Of a DNA stretch of 64,000 nt, positions 9,895 to 19,320 are shown one piece after another (the first letter of the stretch is position 1; every line of letters begins with the position of its first letter). The stretch spans positions 1-64,000 of the forward strand of contig NZ_RDQM01000011.1 of assembly GCF_003703475.1 (NCBI RefSeq). Reading direction: 5' to 3'. Both the position numbers and the translations under genes were made by a program. The stretch is from Allofranklinella schreckenbergeri (GTDB lineage Bacteria; Pseudomonadota; Gammaproteobacteria; Burkholderiales; Burkholderiaceae_C). The notes beneath the pieces are model-generated. The model saw only the letters and a program-made list of their open reading frames with translations, did not search any database and was not told the origin of the DNA.

Positions 9895-11100
9895 TCACAC
9901 GCGCTCCATCAGCAAGGCGATGCCCTGCCCCACGCCGATGCACATGGTGCAAATGGCGTAGCGCCCGCCGCTGGCCTGCAATTGCCGCGCGGCGGTGGTG
10001 GCCAGGCGCGCGCCGCTGGCGCCCAGCGGGTGACCCAACGCAATCGCGCCGCCCAGGGGGTTGACGCGCGGGTCGTCATCGGCCAGCCCGAGCTGGCGCA
10101 GCACGGCCAGGCCTTGCGCGGCAAAGGCTTCGTTGAGTTCGATGAGGTCGATTTGCGCCAGCGTCAGGCCGGTTTTGGCCAGCAGTTTTTGCACCGCAGG
10201 CGCGGGGCCGATGCCCATGACGCGCGGGGCCACGCCGACGCAGACGCTGGCGAGCACGCGCGCCAGCGGGCGCAGGCCCTGGCTTTGCATGCCCGCCTCG
10301 CTGGCCAGCAGCAGCGCGCAGGCGCCGTCGTTGACGCCGCTGGCGTTGCCCGCCGTCACCGTGCCGTCGGGACGCACCACGGGTTTGAGGCGCGCGAGCG
10401 CCTCCAGCGTGGTGGCGCGCGGGTGCTCGTCCTGGGCGAAGACCAAAGGCTCGCCTTTTTTCTGCGGCAGCGTCACGGGGGTGATTTCGACCTCGAAGCG
10501 CCCGGCCTGCTGCGCCGCCTGCGTTTTGCTCTGGCTGGCCAGGGCGAAGCGGTCTTGGTCCTCACGGCTGATGCCGTAGTCTTGCGCCACGTTTTCCGCC
10601 GTTTCGGGCATGGAGTCCACGCCGTAGGCGGCGCGCATGGCCGGGTTGATGAAGCGCCAGCCGATGGTGGTGTCGTAAACGGCGTTGTTGCGGCTGAAGG
10701 CGGCATCGGCCTTGGGCATGACGAAGGGGGCGCGGCTCATGCTTTCCACGCCGCCGGCGAGCACGACATCGGCCTGGCCTGCCTGAATGGCCCGCGCGGC
10801 GACGGCCACGGCGTCCAGCCCCGAGCCGCACAGGCGGTTGAGGGTGGCGCCGGGCACGCTCTCGGGCAGGCCTGCGAGCAAGGCGGCCATGCGCGCGACG
10901 TTGCGGTTGTCCTCGCCAGCCTGGTTGGCGCAGCCCAGCCATACGTCGTCGATGGCGGCGGGGTCGAGCTGGGGGTTGCGCGCCAGCAGCGCCTTGAGCG
11001 CGATGGCGGCCAAATCGTCGGTGCGCACGCCCGCCAGCGCGCCGCCGTAACGCCCAAAGGGGGTGCGGATGGCATCGCAAATAAAGGCCTGGGCTGTCAT
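9895..11100 (-). CDS. pcaF: Acetyl-CoA acyltransferase, 3-oxoadipyl-CoA thiolase type
   Basis: The 401-residue thiolase cleaves 3-oxoacyl-CoA with CoA. The nucleophile Cys is in NRLCGSGLDAV (residue about 90), the His in GHPLGASGARL, and the second Cys in CTMCIGVGQG. Length and motifs match the PcaF/PaaJ group, which splits 3-oxoadipyl-CoA to succinyl-CoA and acetyl-CoA. A textbook AAGGAGG lies 6 bases before the ATG. It follows the FadB-like gene across a hairpin repeat and fits the end of the aryl-CoA route. The exact chain cleaved is inferred. Confidence 0.85.
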   Translation of the reverse strand: MTAQAFICDAIRTPFGRYGGALAGVRTDDLAAIALKALLARNPQLDPAAIDDVWLGCANQAGEDNRNVARMAALLAGLPESVPGATLNRLCGSGLDAVAVAARAIQAGQADVVLAGGVESMSRAPFVMPKADAAFSRNNAVYDTTIGWRFINPAMRAAYGVDSMPETAENVAQDYGISREDQDRFALASQSKTQAAQQAGRFEVEITPVTLPQKKGEPLVFAQDEHPRATTLEALARLKPVVRPDGTVTAGNASGVNDGACALLLASEAGMQSQGLRPLARVLASVCVGVAPRVMGIGPAPAVQKLLAKTGLTLAQIDLIELNEAFAAQGLAVLRQLGLADDDPRVNPLGGAIALGHPLGASGARLATTAARQLQASGGRYAICTMCIGVGQGIALLMERV

Positions 11101-11136
11101 GAAATCCTCCTTGGCTTTCGGGTGTTTCAATTTTTC

Positions 11137-11207
11137 TATTTCAAAAGGAAACAAAATCAACCTGTTTCGGCATGATTGTCAATCAATCAAATTTACTTTG
11201 ATTTGAT
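11137..11207 (+). repeat. Intergenic hairpin repeat, copy 4
   Basis: The left arm is ATTTCAAAAGGAAACAAAA, the core GTTTCGGCATGAT (11164-11176), and the right arm TTTACTTTGATTTGAT. The right end is 3 bp from the stop codon of the FadB-like gene, within an otherwise continuous minus-strand gene series. Confidence 0.85.
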
Positions 11208-11209
11208 TC

Positions 11210-13369
11210 TCAAGCAGCGGCACGGTTCAGGCTGTCGAAATCGCGCCCTTGCGCCACCAATTGCTCCAGCAAGGCGGCGGGCTGCCAGAACAGCGGGTCT
11301 TGCCGGGCGAAGGCCTGGATGTCGGCCAGCACCTGGGGCAGGCCCTGCATGTCGGCCCACTTCATGGGGCCGCCGCGCCAGCGCGGAAAGCCGTAGCCAA
11401 AGAGAAAGACCGCATCCACATCCAGCGGCCGCAAGGCGATGCCTTCTTGCACCACCTTGGCGCCTTCGTTGACCATCGCGGCCATGTAGCGGCGCATGAT
11501 CTCCTCGGGCGTGAAGCTGCGCGCTGCGATACCTTTGCGCTGGCGCTCGGCGTCGATGATTTCCAGCACCTGCGGGTCAACCTGGCCGCTGCGCGCGCCG
11601 TCGGGGTAGAGGTAAAAGCCGCGCCCGGTTTTTTGCCCGAACCAGCCGCGCTCGCACAGGCGATCGGCGATCTCCACGTAGCGCGCACGCGGGTCGCGCG
11701 TGGCGGCGCGGCGCTTGCGCGTGGCCCAGCCGATGTCGCCACCGGCCAGGTCGATGACCTGAAACGGCCCCATGGCAAAGCCGAAGTCGCGCACGGCGGC
11801 GTCGATTTCGTAAGGGCTGGCACCGTCTTCCATCAGGTAATCGGCCGCCTGCTTGTAGGCGGCCAGGATGCGGTTGCCGATAAAGCCGTCGCACACGCCC
11901 GCGCGCACCGGGATTTTTTTCAGCCGCTGCGCCAGGGCAAAGGCGGTGGCGACCACATCGGCCGCCGTGCGCTCGGGCACGACGATTTCCAGCAGCTTCA
12001 TGATGTGCGCCGGGCTGAAAAAGTGCAGGCCGATCACGTCCTGCGGCCGCGCGGTGACGGCGGCGATGGCGTCGATGTCCAGATACGAGGTGTTGGTGGC
12101 CAGCACCGCGCCGGGTTTGCAGACGCGATCGAGCGCGCGGAACACGTCTTGCTTGACTTGCAGGTCTTCAAACACGGCCTCGATCACCAAATCCACCTCG
12201 GCCAGGGCCTGGTAATCGGCGCCGGGGACGTAACGCGCCAGCAGCTCGTCCCTGGCCTGGGGCGTGAGGCGGCCTTTGGCCACCTGGCCATCGCAGATTT
12301 TTTCCACATTGGCCTGGCCGCGGGCGATGGCCTGGGCGTCGCGCTCGATCATGTGCACGTGCAGGCCCGCTTGCAGCGCCGCCACGGCTATGCCTGCGCC
12401 CATGGTGCCGCCGCCGATCACAGCCAGGCGCTCCACGCGGCGCGGCGCGGCTTCACGCGCCTGGGGCACTTTCAGCACTTCGCGCTCGGCCCAGAAGGCG
12501 TGCAGCAGGCCCTGGCGCTGCGGGCTGTCCATGCACTCCAGAAACAGCTCGCGCTCGCGCGCCAGCCCTTGCTCGAATGGCAGTTGCAGCGCCGCGCGCA
12601 CGGCTTCGATGATTTTCAGCGGCGAGAACAGGCCACGGGTTTTTCTGGCCGTTTCCTGCTCCAGCGCTTGCAGCGCCGCCTGGGCAGTGTCGGCATCGGG
12701 CACGGGCAAATCGCACGTGCGGCGCGCTGCTGCGCCCTGAGCCAGCAGCGCGCTGGCCCAGGCCAGACCGGCGGCCACGGGGTCGTCCGCCGCATCCAGC
12801 CGATCCGCCAACCCAGCGGCCAGCGCCGCTTGGGCTGAGAGCGGCTTGCCACTGAGCATCAGCTCGGCGGCGGCTTTCGCGCCCATGAGGCGCGGCGCGC
12901 GCTGCGTGCCGCCCGCGCCGGGCAGCAGGCCCAGATTCACCTCAGGCAGCCCCAGCTTGGCCTGCGGCAGCAACAGCCGGTAGTGCGCTGCCAGCGCCAC
13001 TTCCAGCCCGCCGCCCAGCGCTGCGCCGTGCAGCACGGCAATCACGGGCTTGGCGCAAGCCTCGATGCGGTTGCAGACATCGCGCAGCACGGGCGCTTGT
13101 GGCGGTTTGCCGAATTCGCGGATGTCGGCCCCGGCAATAAAGGCCTTGCCCTTGCCAACCAGCAGCACGGCCTGGATGGCGGGGTCTTGCTCGGCTTGCT
13201 CCAGCGCGTGCAGCAAGCCTGCGCGCACTGCCTGGCTCAGGGCGTTGACGGGTGGATGGTCGATGCGCAGCACGCGCACGCCACCGTGGGTTTCGGCCAC
13301 GACGACGCCAGCAGGCGCAGCGGCAGCAGCGGTAGAAGGGGCAGCGTTGGAAGGAGCGGCAGATGTCAT
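11210..13369 (-). CDS. FadB-like enoyl-CoA hydratase / 3-hydroxyacyl-CoA dehydrogenase
   Basis: The 719-residue bifunctional beta-oxidation enzyme has an N-terminal crotonase domain (about residues 20-200: GKGKAFIAGADIREF, HGAALGGGLEVALAAHYRLL, GLLPGAGGTQRAPRL), the dehydrogenase NAD domain from LAVIGGGTMGAGIAVAAL (about 320), IEAVFEDLQVKQDVF and HFFSPAHIMKLLEIV with the catalytic His, then a C-terminal dimer domain (FGYGFPRWRGGPMKWAD). GGAGG precedes the ATG at 13369. In this operon it probably hydrates and oxidises ring-opened CoA esters from 2-aminobenzoyl-CoA; general fatty acid use is not excluded. Confidence 0.9.
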   Translation of the reverse strand: MTSAAPSNAAPSTAAAAAPAGVVVAETHGGVRVLRIDHPPVNALSQAVRAGLLHALEQAEQDPAIQAVLLVGKGKAFIAGADIREFGKPPQAPVLRDVCNRIEACAKPVIAVLHGAALGGGLEVALAAHYRLLLPQAKLGLPEVNLGLLPGAGGTQRAPRLMGAKAAAELMLSGKPLSAQAALAAGLADRLDAADDPVAAGLAWASALLAQGAAARRTCDLPVPDADTAQAALQALEQETARKTRGLFSPLKIIEAVRAALQLPFEQGLARERELFLECMDSPQRQGLLHAFWAEREVLKVPQAREAAPRRVERLAVIGGGTMGAGIAVAALQAGLHVHMIERDAQAIARGQANVEKICDGQVAKGRLTPQARDELLARYVPGADYQALAEVDLVIEAVFEDLQVKQDVFRALDRVCKPGAVLATNTSYLDIDAIAAVTARPQDVIGLHFFSPAHIMKLLEIVVPERTAADVVATAFALAQRLKKIPVRAGVCDGFIGNRILAAYKQAADYLMEDGASPYEIDAAVRDFGFAMGPFQVIDLAGGDIGWATRKRRAATRDPRARYVEIADRLCERGWFGQKTGRGFYLYPDGARSGQVDPQVLEIIDAERQRKGIAARSFTPEEIMRRYMAAMVNEGAKVVQEGIALRPLDVDAVFLFGYGFPRWRGGPMKWADMQGLPQVLADIQAFARQDPLFWQPAALLEQLVAQGRDFDSLNRAAA

Positions 13370-13391
13370 GGGGCCTCCTGCAATCACGGCC

Positions 13392-13784
13392 TCAATCGGG
13401 CACCACGGCGGTGACTTCGATTTCCACCTTGGCGCGGTCTTCCACCAAATCGGCCACCTGCACAGCCGTCATGGCGACGTTGAAGTTGCCGATCAGCTCG
13501 CGGTAGGCTTTGCCGATTTCAGGGTAGGCGGCAACGTATTCCTTCTTGTCCTTGACGTACCAGGTCATGCGCACGATGTGCTGCGGGCCAGCGCCGCCTT
13601 CGGCCAATACGTCCACGATGTTTTGCAGCGCCTGGCGCACTTGGCCAGCCAGGTCGTCGGTGTGGAAAACGCCTTGGCCATCCCAGCCGATCATGCCGGC
13701 GACGTAGATTTGCGTGCCGCGCACGGCCACGCCGTTGGCATAACCTTTGGGACGGGGCCAGCCTTGGGGGAGCAGGACTTGCAT
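13392..13784 (-). CDS. RidA-family protein (enamine/imine deaminase-like)
   Basis: The 130-residue YjgF/YER057c/UK114 trimer-type protein contains YANGVAVRGTQIYVAGMIGWD, the strand QVRQALQNIVDVLAEGGAG, and VEIEVTAVVPD at the end. The family hydrolyses reactive enamines and imines, releasing ammonia. In an operon for 2-aminobenzoyl-CoA breakdown, it is an attractive candidate for removing the amino group once the ring is dearomatised to an enamine. That role is inferred. The family Arg that binds the carboxylate is not obvious at its usual C-terminal position (VRMTWYVKDKKEY carries one). Confidence 0.85.
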   Translation of the reverse strand: MQVLLPQGWPRPKGYANGVAVRGTQIYVAGMIGWDGQGVFHTDDLAGQVRQALQNIVDVLAEGGAGPQHIVRMTWYVKDKKEYVAAYPEIGKAYRELIGNFNVAMTAVQVADLVEDRAKVEIEVTAVVPD

Positions 13785-13849
13785 GGATTCTCCTTTGCTT
13801 CAAAAAAAGGCCAAAAAAGGCAAAAAAGTTCGGAACAAAACGGCCAACT

Positions 13850-14344
13850 CTACACACCAGCATCCGGCGCAGTCGGCGCGGCCGTCGGCGGCAGCGCTTG
13901 CAACGCGGCGCGCACGTCTTCGGGGATGGCGATGGCCTGGTGCGTATCCAGATTGGTAAAGACCAGCACCTTGCGCGCCTGCACGCGCAATTGCGCGCCA
14001 GCGCGGCATTGCATCTGCAAGGTCAGGGATTTGCCGCCTGCGCGCTCAACCCACAGGCCAAGCTGCACGTCATCGCCCATGCGGCTGATGGCGCGGAAGT
14101 CGCACTCCAGCCGCACGATGGGCAGGCCGATGCGGCGCGGCCCCAGCATGTGCGCGTAGCCAATACCCAGGCCGTGGTCGAACCAGTCTTCCACCAATTG
14201 GTTGAACAGCACCAGGTACTGCGGGAAGAAGACGATGCCAGCAGGGTCGCAGTGCGAGAAGCGGATGCGCAGCGGGCGCTCGAAGTGCATGGGCCGGGGC
14301 GCGTGCGCGGCGGCGGCGGCGGAAGTTTCGGGGGGCGTGGGCAT
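13850..14344 (-). CDS. 4-hydroxybenzoyl-CoA thioesterase-like protein
   Basis: The 164-residue hotdog thioesterase has the signature FSHCDPAGIVFFPQYLVLFNQ (about residues 30-50), which in 4-hydroxybenzoyl-CoA thioesterases contains the catalytic Asp, followed by LECDFRAISRMGDDVQLG. It would hydrolyse an aryl-CoA. It sits between RidA and livF. It may rescue CoA from stalled intermediates, or regenerate the free aromatic acid. The C-terminal Pro/Ala stretch is low complexity. Confidence 0.85.
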   Translation of the reverse strand: MPTPPETSAAAAAHAPRPMHFERPLRIRFSHCDPAGIVFFPQYLVLFNQLVEDWFDHGLGIGYAHMLGPRRIGLPIVRLECDFRAISRMGDDVQLGLWVERAGGKSLTLQMQCRAGAQLRVQARKVLVFTNLDTHQAIAIPEDVRAALQALPPTAAPTAPDAGV

Positions 14345-14381
14345 GAAGTTTTTTCCTTGTCAAACAACGCGCAGAGCCTTC

Positions 14382-15092
14382 TCAAACGCCGATATAGCGC
14401 TGCCATAGCGCAGGCTCTTGCGCCAACTGCGCCGAGCTGCCCTGCCAGACGGGCTGGCCGCGCTCGATGATGGTGTGGCTGTCGGCCAGCTCGATCAGGC
14501 GCTGCACGTATTTGTCGATCACCAGGATGGTCTGGCCCTGCGCGCGCAGCGCGGCCAGGCATTGCCAGATTTCCTCGCGGATCAGGGGCGCCAGGCCCTC
14601 GGTGGCCTCGTCCAGGATCAGCAGATGGGGGTTGGTCATCAGCGCGCGGCCAATGGCCAGCATTTGCTGCTCGCCGCCCGAGAGCTGGTTGCCCATGTTG
14701 TGCTGGCGCTCTTGCAGGCGCGGGAACAGGTGGTAGACGCGCTCGAGCGTCCAGGGCTGCTCGCTGTGGCAGCGGTTGGCGGCAAAGGCTTGCAGGTTCT
14801 CGCGCACGCTGAGGTTGGGGAAGATTTGCCGCCCTTCGGGCACCACGGCCAGGCCCATGCGGGCGATGCGCTCGGGCGGCAGGCGCTCGATGCGCTCGCC
14901 GCGAAAGCGGATGCTGCCGCCAAAGGCGGGCGTCAGGCCCAGGATGGCGCGCACCGTGGTGGTCTTGCCCATGCCGTTGCGCCCCAGCAGCGTGGCCACG
15001 CTGTGCGGGGCAATGGCGCAGTGCATGCCAAACAACACCTGGCTTTGGCCGTAGCCGGCTTGCACGTCTTGCAGTTCCAACAGGGCGCTCAT
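14382..15092 (-). CDS. livF: Branched-chain-type ABC transporter, ATP-binding protein (LivF)
   Basis: The 236-residue ATPase has Walker A GRNGMGKTTTVRAILG (about 37-52), Q-loop VPEGRQIFPNLSVRENL, signature LSGGEQQMLAIGRAL (about 138-152) and Walker B LLILDEATEGLAP. It energises uptake together with LivG, LivM, LivH and the binding protein upstream. Its ATG overlaps the livG stop (ATGA at 15089-15092). The gene context points to an aromatic acid as substrate rather than an amino acid. Confidence 0.93.
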   Translation of the reverse strand: MSALLELQDVQAGYGQSQVLFGMHCAIAPHSVATLLGRNGMGKTTTVRAILGLTPAFGGSIRFRGERIERLPPERIARMGLAVVPEGRQIFPNLSVRENLQAFAANRCHSEQPWTLERVYHLFPRLQERQHNMGNQLSGGEQQMLAIGRALMTNPHLLILDEATEGLAPLIREEIWQCLAALRAQGQTILVIDKYVQRLIELADSHTIIERGQPVWQGSSAQLAQEPALWQRYIGV

Positions 15093-15937
15093 GCGGTGCT
15101 CTCCATCGGGGCGGCGGTTGCTGCGGTTGCGGTGGAGGGTGGAGCGGCGGAGGGGGCGCTGGCGTGCTCATCGCCCAAATAGGCGCGCTGCACCTCGGGG
15201 TGGCGGCGGATGTCTTGCGGCGCTCCGGTGGCGATGACCTTGCCGAACACCAGCGCCGAAATCCGGTCGGCCACGCGAAACACCGCGTCCATGTCGTGCT
15301 CGACCAGCAAGATGGTGACCTGCTGCTCTTTGAGCGCCAGCAGCAGTTGCACCATGCGCTCGGATTCCTCCGGCCCCATACCGGCCATGGGCTCATCGAG
15401 CAGCAGCAGCTTGGGCGAGAGCGCCAGCGCCATGCCCACTTCGAGCTGGCGCTGCTCGCCGTGCGACAAGTCGCCCGCCAGGCGGGCCAGGCGCGCGCCC
15501 AGGCCGACGCGCTGGGCGATCTGCGCGGCCTGCTCGTAGCGCGAGCGCTCGGCGCGTGCGGCGCGCCAGAAGGCAAAGCTGCTGCCGCTGCGCGATTGCA
15601 GCGCCAGGGCCAGGTTGTCCAGCACCGGCAGGCGCTTGAAGATGCTGGTGATCTGGTAGGAGCGCACCAGCCCCAGGTGCACGCGCCGGTGCATGGGCCA
15701 GGCGGTAACGTCCTGCCCATCGAACAGGATGCGGCCGCTGCTGGGCGCCAGCGCCCCGGCAATCTGCGCGATCAGCGTGGTCTTGCCCGCGCCGTTGGGG
15801 CCAATCAGCGCGTGCAGCTCGCCGGGGCGCACGTGCAGGTGGGCGTGGTCGGTGGCCGTCAGCCCGCCAAAGCGCTTGACCAGATCGTCCACGTGCAGCA
15901 GGGCCGGGGGATGGGAAGTCTGCGTCGCGCCCGTCAT
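15089..15937 (-). CDS. livG: Branched-chain-type ABC transporter, ATP-binding protein (LivG)
   Basis: The 282-residue ATPase starts MTGATQTSHP; its ATG overlaps the livM stop. Walker A is GPNGAGKTTLIAQIAG, the signature is the shortened LSHGEQRQLEVGMALA, and Walker B is KLLLLDEPMAGMGPEE, followed by LVEHDMDAVF. The extra Ala/Pro/Thr tail after GDEHA is low complexity. An upstream in-frame extension lies inside livM and is rejected. Confidence 0.93.
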   Translation of the reverse strand: MTGATQTSHPPALLHVDDLVKRFGGLTATDHAHLHVRPGELHALIGPNGAGKTTLIAQIAGALAPSSGRILFDGQDVTAWPMHRRVHLGLVRSYQITSIFKRLPVLDNLALALQSRSGSSFAFWRAARAERSRYEQAAQIAQRVGLGARLARLAGDLSHGEQRQLEVGMALALSPKLLLLDEPMAGMGPEESERMVQLLLALKEQQVTILLVEHDMDAVFRVADRISALVFGKVIATGAPQDIRRHPEVQRAYLGDEHASAPSAAPPSTATAATAAPMESTA

Positions 15938-16953
15938 GCCGCCCTCCTGTAAGCCCATTGGCGCAGCCGCGCAGGCAGGCTGAGCACGCCGTTGGGCGCG
16001 GCCAGCACCACGGCCAGCAGCAGCGCGCCCAGGTAGAACTGCCAGTGGATGGTGTAGCTCACCAGCACCTCCTCCAGCAGCAAGAACACCACGGCCCCGG
16101 CAAAGCCGCCGTACAAATAGCCCACGCCGCCCAGGATCACCATGATGAGCAGCATGCCCGACTGGTTCCACTGCATCAGCGCCGGGCTGACGAAGCTGGC
16201 CTGGTTGGCCAGCAGCGCGCCGGCCAGCGCGGCCATGGCACCGGCCAGCGTGAAGGCGGCCAGCTTGTAGCGGTAGGTGGCAAAGCCCAGCGCCTGCATG
16301 CGCGTTTCGTTCTCGCGGATGCCTTGCAGCACATGGCCAAAGCGCGCATTGAGCAGGCGCTGCACCAGCACGAAGGCCAGCGCCGCGAGGGCCAGCACGA
16401 CGTAATAAAAATGCGTGTCCGAGGCCAGGTCGATGCCCAGGCCCAGCTCCGAGCGCTGCATCAGCGACAGGCCATCCTCGCCGCCGTACTGCTTGAGCGA
16501 GACCATCAGATAAAACAGCATTTGCGCAAAGGCCAGCGTGATCATGATGAAGTACACGCCCTGCGTGCGCAGACTGATGGCGCCAATGGCCAGGGCAAAC
16601 AGCGCGCCCAGCGCCATCGCCAGTGGCCAGGTCAGCCAGGCCGAGGCCCAGCCCTCTTGCATCGCAATGCCCACGGTGTAGGCCCCGATGCCCAGAAAAG
16701 CCGCATGGCCCAGGCTGACCATGCCGCCATAGCCCAGGATGAGGTTCAGGCTGGTGGCCGCCAGCGTGAAGATCAGGATGCGGCTGGCCACGGCGATGTA
16801 GAAATCGCTCTCCAGCGCCGTCAATACGGGCGGCAGCGCCAGCAGGCCCAGCAGCAGTGCAGCGCTGACCGCGCGCGGCAGGCGCTGGTCCAGCAAGCTG
16901 GTGATGGCCGGGGCGGCAGGGGTGGTGGCAGAGGTGGCAGATGGGGTGGTCAT
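15934..16953 (-). CDS. livM: Branched-chain-type ABC transporter permease (LivM)
   Basis: The 339-residue inner-membrane permease has about nine hydrophobic segments. The LivM motif SLNLILGYGGMVSLGHAAFLG lies near residues 69-89, and the cytoplasmic coupling region RFGHVLQGIRENETRMQALGF near 210-230. The first 25 residues are a Thr/Ala/Pro-rich leader. It is 4 bp from livH and overlaps livG, so all are one operon. Confidence 0.93.
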   Translation of the reverse strand: MTTPSATSATTPAAPAITSLLDQRLPRAVSAALLLGLLALPPVLTALESDFYIAVASRILIFTLAATSLNLILGYGGMVSLGHAAFLGIGAYTVGIAMQEGWASAWLTWPLAMALGALFALAIGAISLRTQGVYFIMITLAFAQMLFYLMVSLKQYGGEDGLSLMQRSELGLGIDLASDTHFYYVVLALAALAFVLVQRLLNARFGHVLQGIRENETRMQALGFATYRYKLAAFTLAGAMAALAGALLANQASFVSPALMQWNQSGMLLIMVILGGVGYLYGGFAGAVVFLLLEEVLVSYTIHWQFYLGALLLAVVLAAPNGVLSLPARLRQWAYRRAA

Positions 16954-16957
16954 GGCA

Positions 16958-17878
16958 TCAGCCTCGCGCGGGGAACAGGCCGCTGGGCTTGAAAAACAGC
17001 ACCACGGCCATGAGCAGGTAAATCAGGATGGAGGCCACCGCCGGGCCAGCGTTGGCGGCCAGCTCGGCGTCCATGAGTTGGCGAAACAGCAATGGGATCA
17101 GCGTGCGCCCGGCCGTATCGACCAGCCCCACCAGCAAGGCCCCCAGCAACGCGCCACGGATGGAGCCAATACCGCCGATGACGATGACCACAAAGGCCAG
17201 AATCAGAATGCTCTCGCCCATGCCCACCTGCACGGCCAGCAGCGGCCCGAGCATGCCGCCAGCGAGCGCGCACAGCGCGGCGGCAAAGGCAAACAAGGCG
17301 GTGAACAGCAGCCGCACGTTGGCCCCCATGGCCAGCGCCATCTCGCGGTTGGACGCGCCCGCGCGCACCTGCATGCCGATGCGCGTGCGCGTAATCAGCC
17401 AGTACATGCCCAGCGCCACCAGCAGCCCCACGCCGATGATGAACAGCCGGTAGGCCGGATAGCTCAAGCCCGGCGCCAGCGTGATGGGGCCTGCCAGCGC
17501 CGCCGGCGGGTTGAGCTGGATGGGCTGCGGCCCCCAGAGCATGCGCACGGCCTCGTTGGCCATGAGCATGATGGCGAAGGTGCCCATGACCTGCGAGAGA
17601 TGATCGCGCCGGTAAAAGCGTTGCAGCACCGTGCGCTCCAGCAGCACGCCCACCAGCACCGTCGCGCCGATGCCGCCCAGCAACCCGAGCCAGAACGAGC
17701 CGCTGGCAGCCGCGATGCTGGCAATCAGGTACGCGCCAATCATGTACAGCGAGCCATGCGCCAGGTTGATCATGCCCATGATGCCGAACACCAGCGTCAG
17801 GCCAGCGGCCAGCAGGAACAGCATCAGCCCGAATTGGAGGCCGTTGAGCAGTTGCTCCAGAACCAGGGTGGTTTGCAT
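16958..17878 (-). CDS. livH: Branched-chain-type ABC transporter permease (LivH)
   Basis: The 306-residue permease has LivH motifs LQFGLMLFLLAAGLTLVFGI and GMINLAHGSLYMIGAYL near the N-terminus and the coupling sequence TRIGMQVRAGASNREMALAMG near 165-185. It would form the channel with LivM. It lies 98 bp after the binding-protein gene on the same strand. Confidence 0.93.
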   Translation of the reverse strand: MQTTLVLEQLLNGLQFGLMLFLLAAGLTLVFGIMGMINLAHGSLYMIGAYLIASIAAASGSFWLGLLGGIGATVLVGVLLERTVLQRFYRRDHLSQVMGTFAIMLMANEAVRMLWGPQPIQLNPPAALAGPITLAPGLSYPAYRLFIIGVGLLVALGMYWLITRTRIGMQVRAGASNREMALAMGANVRLLFTALFAFAAALCALAGGMLGPLLAVQVGMGESILILAFVVIVIGGIGSIRGALLGALLVGLVDTAGRTLIPLLFRQLMDAELAANAGPAVASILIYLLMAVVLFFKPSGLFPARG

Positions 17879-17976
17879 GAAAGGGAAGAAGAAAAGAGGG
17901 CAGCGGCGAGGCCGCCCGCCAGGGGGCCGCGCAGCGCCGGTGCAAAAAAGCGATCAGATCCAATCCGGCCAGCCCC

Positions 17977-19194
17977 TCAACCGGGCATCTTGCAATCGCC
18001 CACGTAGGCATCGCTGTGGTTCTCGAAGGCCTTGCCGATCAGCTTGTTGGTGACCTTGCCATCTTCGCCCTTGACCACTTCGCGCATGTAGTAGTGCTGG
18101 ATCGGGAAGTGGTTGGTGTTGAAGCGGAAATCGCCGCGCACCGAGTTGAAGTTGGCCGCCTGCAAGGCTTTGCCGATGGCGGCCTTGTCCTTGAGGTTGC
18201 CGCCCGTGGCCTTGACGGCCGAGTCGATCAGCATGGCTGCGTCGTAGCCCTGCGAGGCATACAGCGTGGGCGTGCGGCCGTATTCCTTGCGGAAGTCCTC
18301 GACGAAGCGCTTGTTGGCGGCGTTGTCCAGATCCCAGGCCCATTGCGAGGCGTTGTAAATGCCCACGGTGGCCTCGCCCACGGCGCTGATGACGTCCTCA
18401 TCGGCGGAAAAGCCCGGGGCGAACAAGGCCATGCTGTCCTTCAGGCCCGCGCCGTGGAACTGCTTGATGAAGTTGATGCCCAGCCCGCCAGGCAGGAAGA
18501 AGTACACCGCCTCGGCGCCGGAGGCGCGAATCTGCGACAGCTCCGCGCCATAGTCCAGTTGCGACAGCGGGGTGTAAAGCTCCAGCGCCACCTCACCCTT
18601 GTAGAAACGCTTGAAACCGGCCAGCGCATCCTTGCCGCCGGGGTAGTTGGGGGCGATCAGCGCCACTTTCTTGACGCCCTTGTCCTGCACGGCCTGGCCC
18701 ACGGCCTCGTGCTGGTTGTCGTTCTGGTAAGCGGCGCTGAAGAAATAGGGATTGCACTGCTTGCCCGCCAGTTGCGAGGGGCTGGCATTGGCGCTGACGT
18801 AGTAGGTCTTGTTGGCAAAAATGGCCGGGGCCACGGCCAGCATGATGTTGGAGAACACCACGCCGGTCATGAAGTCCACCTTCTCGCGCTTGAGCAGGCG
18901 GTCGGTGGTTTGCTTGGCCGCGTCGGGGCTTTGCTGGTCATCGACGATCACCACCTTGGCCGGCAGGCCGCCGAGCTTGCCCTCGGTGTGCTTGAGCGCG
19001 AGCTGAAAGCCGTCGCGGATGTCGATGCCCAGCGTCGAGCCTGGGCCCGAGAGCGTGCTGAGCAGGCCGATCTTCACCTCCTCGGCGGCCGAGGCGGCCT
19101 GGGCCAGGCACAGCGCCGCCGCACCGGCCACGGCGGCCAGGGTGTGGGAGCGAAGGCTGGGAAAGCGGATGCTGGGGCGGGTGGTGCGGGTCAT
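17977..19194 (-). CDS. ABC transporter substrate-binding protein (LivK-like, aromatic-type)
   Basis: The 405-residue periplasmic receptor has a signal peptide ending AQAASAAEE (cleavage near residue 37). It then starts VKIGLLSTLSGPGSTLGIDIRDGF, typical of type I binding proteins of the Liv family; VVIVDDQQSPDAAKQTTDRLL and YGAELSQIRASGAEAVYFFLPG follow. GGAGG lies 8 bases before the ATG at 19194. As the first gene of the transporter block, next to an aryl-CoA ligase, it most likely binds an aromatic acid such as anthranilate; this is inferred. Confidence 0.9.
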   Translation of the reverse strand: MTRTTRPSIRFPSLRSHTLAAVAGAAALCLAQAASAAEEVKIGLLSTLSGPGSTLGIDIRDGFQLALKHTEGKLGGLPAKVVIVDDQQSPDAAKQTTDRLLKREKVDFMTGVVFSNIMLAVAPAIFANKTYYVSANASPSQLAGKQCNPYFFSAAYQNDNQHEAVGQAVQDKGVKKVALIAPNYPGGKDALAGFKRFYKGEVALELYTPLSQLDYGAELSQIRASGAEAVYFFLPGGLGINFIKQFHGAGLKDSMALFAPGFSADEDVISAVGEATVGIYNASQWAWDLDNAANKRFVEDFRKEYGRTPTLYASQGYDAAMLIDSAVKATGGNLKDKAAIGKALQAANFNSVRGDFRFNTNHFPIQHYYMREVVKGEDGKVTNKLIGKAFENHSDAYVGDCKMPG

Positions 19195-19320
19195 GCGGGT
19201 GCCTCCTTGAATGTCATGAATGGGGTGGAGCAAAGGGCCTGCTGCATTTGCAGGGCGAAAAAGTATCGCATCCAGAACCGGGCAATCGGGCGCTTGGGCC
19301 AGGCTTTGGTCTAGGCACTT